A stretch of DNA of 64,000 nt from CAVSRC01 sp963798195. GTDB lineage: Bacteria; Pseudomonadota; Alphaproteobacteria; Rhizobiales; Kaistiaceae. A program made the translations under genes and the position numbers. Location: positions 1-64,000 of the forward strand of contig CAWCSF010000004.1 of the NCBI GenBank assembly GCA_963798195.1. Reading direction: 5' to 3'. The number at the start of each line of letters is the position of its first letter. Position 1 is the stretch's first letter. Below, piece by piece: positions 61,368 through 64,000 of the stretch. The notes beneath the pieces were generated by a model. It ran no database searches. It saw only the letters and a list, made by a program, of their open reading frames with translations, and had not been told where the DNA came from.

Positions 61368-63015
61368 ATGTCCGCTACCCGTGTCCTGATCAACGTCATC
61401 GGTGAGATCGCACTGCTCTTGTGGGGCATCCACATGGTGCAGAGCGGCGTCATGCGGGTGTTCGGGACCGACTTGCGTCGCACCCTGCAACGCAGCCTGT
61501 CGACGCGCGCTCGCGCCTTCCTCGCCGGCCTCGGCATCACGGGCGTCCTGCAATCGAGCACGGCCACCGCGTTGATGACGTCGTCGCTCGCCGCGGCGGG
61601 CATCATGGACCTCGTGACGGCGCTCGCCGTCATGCTCGGCGCCAATGTCGGCACGACACTCATCGTCCAGGTGCTGTCCTTCGACATCACGCTCATGTTC
61701 CCGCTGCTGATCTTTGGCGGCCTCGTCGCCTTCCGCCGTGGCGGCTCGACGCGCATCCACGATCTCGGCCGCGTCGCCATCGGTCTCGGGCTGATGCTGC
61801 TCTCGCTGAACCTTCTCAGCGCCACGGTGCAGCCGGCCGAGGACTCGCGCGCCGCACGCGAAATTCTCACGGCGATCACCGGCGATCCAATCCTCAATTT
61901 CGCGCTCGCCGCGCTGTTTGCATGGGCGGCGCATTCCAGCGTCGCGGTCGTGCTGACCATCATCTCGCTTGCCGCGACCGGCATTACCGGCCCCGAGGCG
62001 ACGCTCGCCATGATCCTCGGCGCCAATGTCGGCACGTCGATCAACCCGATCCTCGAAGGCACCAATGGCGATCCGGTGAAGCTCCGCGTCCCGGTCGGCA
62101 ACTTCGCGATGCGCGCCGCGCTGGCGGTGCTGCTGCTGCCGCTGCTCGGCCCGCTGGTCGCACTCTTCGATCGGCTTGAGCCCAATGTCGGCCGCATGGC
62201 CGCCGACGCCCACACCGCCTTCAATATCCTCGTTGCCATTGTTTTCATTGGTTTTTTGCCGCTCGTCGCGCGCCTGTTGACCCACCTGCTGCCGGAGCGC
62301 GCGCGCTCGGCCGATCCGGCGGCGCCGCAATATCTCGACCACGGCGCGCTGGAGACGCCGACGGTGGCGCTCTCCAACGCGGCGCGCGAGGCGCTGCGCA
62401 TGGCCGACGTGATCGAGACCATGCTCACCAGCGCCCAGTCGGCGCTGCACAACGACGACCGCAAGCGCATCGCCGAGACCAGCCGCATGGACGATCACGT
62501 CGACCGGCTGCATCAGGCATTGCAGCAATATCTGTCGTCGATCGCCCGCGGCGGCCTCACCGACGACGAGTCGCGCCGCCTGTCGGAGGTGCAGGCCTTC
62601 GCCATCAACCTCGAGCATATCGGCGACATCATCGATCGCAATCTCGCCGAACTGATCGCCAAGCGCATGAAGCTGAAGCTCAGCCTCTCCCGCGAGGGGC
62701 TCTCCGAGATCGACGCGATGTTCTCGCGCCTGCTCGATCATCTCCGGCTGGCGGTGGCGGTGTTCATGTCGAACGACCTTGGCGCGGCCCGCAGGCTGGT
62801 CGCCGAGAAGGAGCAGTTCCGTGATCTGGAGCGCGAGTTCGACCGAGAACCATTTCCTGCGCGTGCGCGAGGGTCACCGTGCCAGCATCGAGACCAGCGG
62901 CCTGCATCTCGACGTCGTGCGCGACCTGAAGCGCATCGACGCCCATCTCGCCACCACGGCGCACCCGCTGCTTGAGCGCACCGGCACGCTGAAGCCGACC
63001 CGCCTGGTCTCCTGA
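61368..63015 (+). pseudogene. Na/Pi-cotransporter family protein with PhoU domain, split by a frameshift
   Basis: The first frame (61368 to about 62848) has two Na/Pi-cotransporter repeats with the paired Q-S-S-T / H-S-S-type motifs (TGVLQSSTATALMTSSLAAA, LGANVGTTL, then AWAAHSSVAVVLTII and LGANVGTSINPIL). A PhoU-like helical domain follows from about residue 330 (MADVIETML, INLEHIGDIIDRNL). The second frame completes the last helices (TENHFLRVREGH, VVRDLKRIDAHL). The switch near 62845-62852 acts as one extra base. The restored protein is about 549 aa. AGGAAG lies before the ATG. Such proteins move inorganic phosphate, often outward or regulated by PhoU. Confidence 0.82.
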
Positions 63016-63022
63016 CGTCCGC

Positions 63023-64000
63023 CTAAGCGGGCACCGTCACCGGCTTGCCGGACTTGGCGGAATCGGTCGCCGCATCGGCCAGCCGCTGCGCCCGCAATCC
63101 GTCCTCGCCGCTCGGGCTGATTGCCTTGCCGTCCAGCACCGCTTCGATGAACGCGCCGAGTTCGGCGCGGTAGGCCTCGGCGTAGCGCTCCAGGAAGAAG
63201 GGCAGGGCCGGGTCGCTGGCGTAGCCGTCGCCATTCGCCCGCACGACCGTCGTCGTGGTGCGGTTGCCGGCGGCGAGCATCGCCTTGCTGCCGTGCACCT
63301 CGATGCGCTGGTCGTAGCCGTAGGTGGCGCGGCGCGAGTTGGAGATCTGGGCGATCTTGCCCGACGCCGTCTTGAGCAGCACCGCCGCCGTGTCGACATC
63401 CCCGGCCTTGCCGATCGCCGGGTCGACGAGGCACGCGCCGACCGCGTGCACCTCCACCGGCTCCTCGCCCAGGAGAAACCGCGCCATGTCGAAATCGTGG
63501 ATCATCATGTCGCGAAAGAGCCCGCCCGACCGCTCGATATAGCTCACCGGGGGCGGCGCGGGGTCGCGCGACAGGATCGTCACCATCTCCACCGCGCCGG
63601 CCTCGCCCGCGCCGATCCGGCGCTTCACGTCGGCGAAGCTCGGGTCGAAGCGCCGGTTGAAGCCGATCATCAGCTTGCCCTTGGCGTCGCGCACCACCTT
63701 CAGGCACGTTTCGATGCGCGCCGCGTCGAGGCTCACCGGCTTCTCGCAGAACACCGCCTTGCCCGCCTTCACGCCGCGCTCGATCAGCTCGGCGTGGGTA
63801 TCGGTCGGCGTGCAGATCAGCAGCCCGCCGATGTTTGTGTCGTCCATGATCGCGTCGATGGTCGCGACCTTCGCGCCGGTCGCCTCGGCCAGCGATTTTG
63901 CCGCCGCGGCGTCGGCGTCGGCGAGGGCGGCCAGTGTCGCGCGCGGGTGCGCGGCAACGTTCTGGCCGTGGATCCGCCCGATCCGTCCGGCCCCGAGAAG
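63023..64000 (-). CDS. iolG: Inositol 2-dehydrogenase (Gfo/Idh/MocA family), 5' end outside window
   Basis: The 325 visible residues begin LLGAGRIGRIHGQNV, the dinucleotide motif near the true N terminus, so only a few residues are missing at the right edge. Later motifs are AVFCEKPVSLD (the E-K-P catalytic Lys), FNRRFDPSF, RSGGLFRDMMIHDFDMARFL (D-x-x-x-H) and VDPAIGKAGDVDTAAVLL. The run from the SRDPAPPP segment to YGYDQRIEVHGSKAMLAAGN is characteristic of rhizobial myo-inositol 2-dehydrogenase. It is convergent with the Na/Pi gene, 7 bp away. It would oxidise inositol released by the phosphatase encoded at 53561. Confidence 0.92.
   Translation of the reverse strand, partial: LLGAGRIGRIHGQNVAAHPRATLAALADADAAAAKSLAEATGAKVATIDAIMDDTNIGGLLICTPTDTHAELIERGVKAGKAVFCEKPVSLDAARIETCLKVVRDAKGKLMIGFNRRFDPSFADVKRRIGAGEAGAVEMVTILSRDPAPPPVSYIERSGGLFRDMMIHDFDMARFLLGEEPVEVHAVGACLVDPAIGKAGDVDTAAVLLKTASGKIAQISNSRRATYGYDQRIEVHGSKAMLAAGNRTTTTVVRANGDGYASDPALPFFLERYAEAYRAELGAFIEAVLDGKAISPSGEDGLRAQRLADAATDSAKSGKPVTVPA

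Noticed and set aside
1..64000. tRNA, rRNA, CRISPR, transposon or phage signals
   Set aside because: Looked for CCA-ended cloverleaf regions, regularly spaced repeats, transposase motifs and terminal inverted repeats with target duplications. None were seen.

Overview
The window is 64 kb of high-GC chromosome or large replicon, most likely from an alphaproteobacterium of the order Hyphomicrobiales. This rests on the mix of rhizobial-type exopolysaccharide genes, tripartite tricarboxylate transporter (TTT/Tct) genes, IclR regulators and a rhizobial-type inositol 2-dehydrogenase. No rRNA, tRNA, CRISPR array, insertion sequence or phage gene was seen. Coding density is high.

Region 1 (about 0.15-8.4 kb, minus strand) is one sugar or polyol operon: a ROK repressor, a CUT1-type ABC importer (binding protein, two permeases, MalK-type ATPase), two short-chain dehydrogenases and a TIM-barrel sugar isomerase/epimerase. 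A 17-bp ROK-type palindrome lies next to the repressor's ribosome binding site. A 14-bp stem-loop separates the binding-protein gene from the permeases.

Region 2 (about 8.9-30.4 kb, both strands) is a complete Wzx/Wzy-type exopolysaccharide locus. It holds an initiating sugar-phosphate transferase, six further glycosyltransferases, a flippase, a polymerase, a Wza-type export lipoprotein, a Wzz/tyrosine-kinase-like protein, UDP-glucose dehydrogenase, and decorating enzymes (methyltransferase, O-acyltransferase, pyruvyl transferase-like protein, sulfotransferase, pectate-lyase-like protein). Three of its glycosyltransferase genes are split by single frameshifts.

Region 3 (about 30.8-53.4 kb) is a hydroxy-acid/sugar-acid catabolic island. 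It carries three enolase-superfamily dehydratases, two COG3618 amidohydrolases (lactonase type), a TTT transporter, an FMN-dependent hydroxy-acid oxidase, a two-subunit class I fumarase/tartrate-dehydratase-type enzyme, an LDH2-type dehydrogenase, a quinone oxidoreductase, an HpaI-type aldolase, a lambda-crystallin-like dehydrogenase, a cupin, a SnoaL-like protein, a BNR/sialidase-like protein and three IclR regulators. A 17-bp palindrome (RTTTCR-N5-CGAAAY, with minor variants) recurs about 70-180 bp ahead of at least nine transcription units here and was not found elsewhere in the window. I read it as the operator of a previously unlinked local regulon.

Region 4 (about 53.5-64 kb) joins an inositol-monophosphatase-family gene, a second ABC importer, two glycerophosphodiester phosphodiesterase-family genes, a Na/Pi-cotransporter with a PhoU domain (frameshifted) and inositol 2-dehydrogenase (iolG, running off the right edge). 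Together these could take up and degrade glycerophosphoinositol or a related phosphodiester down to inositol and phosphate.

Five otherwise intact genes carry one frameshift each. This suggests sequencing indels or very recent mutations rather than old decay.
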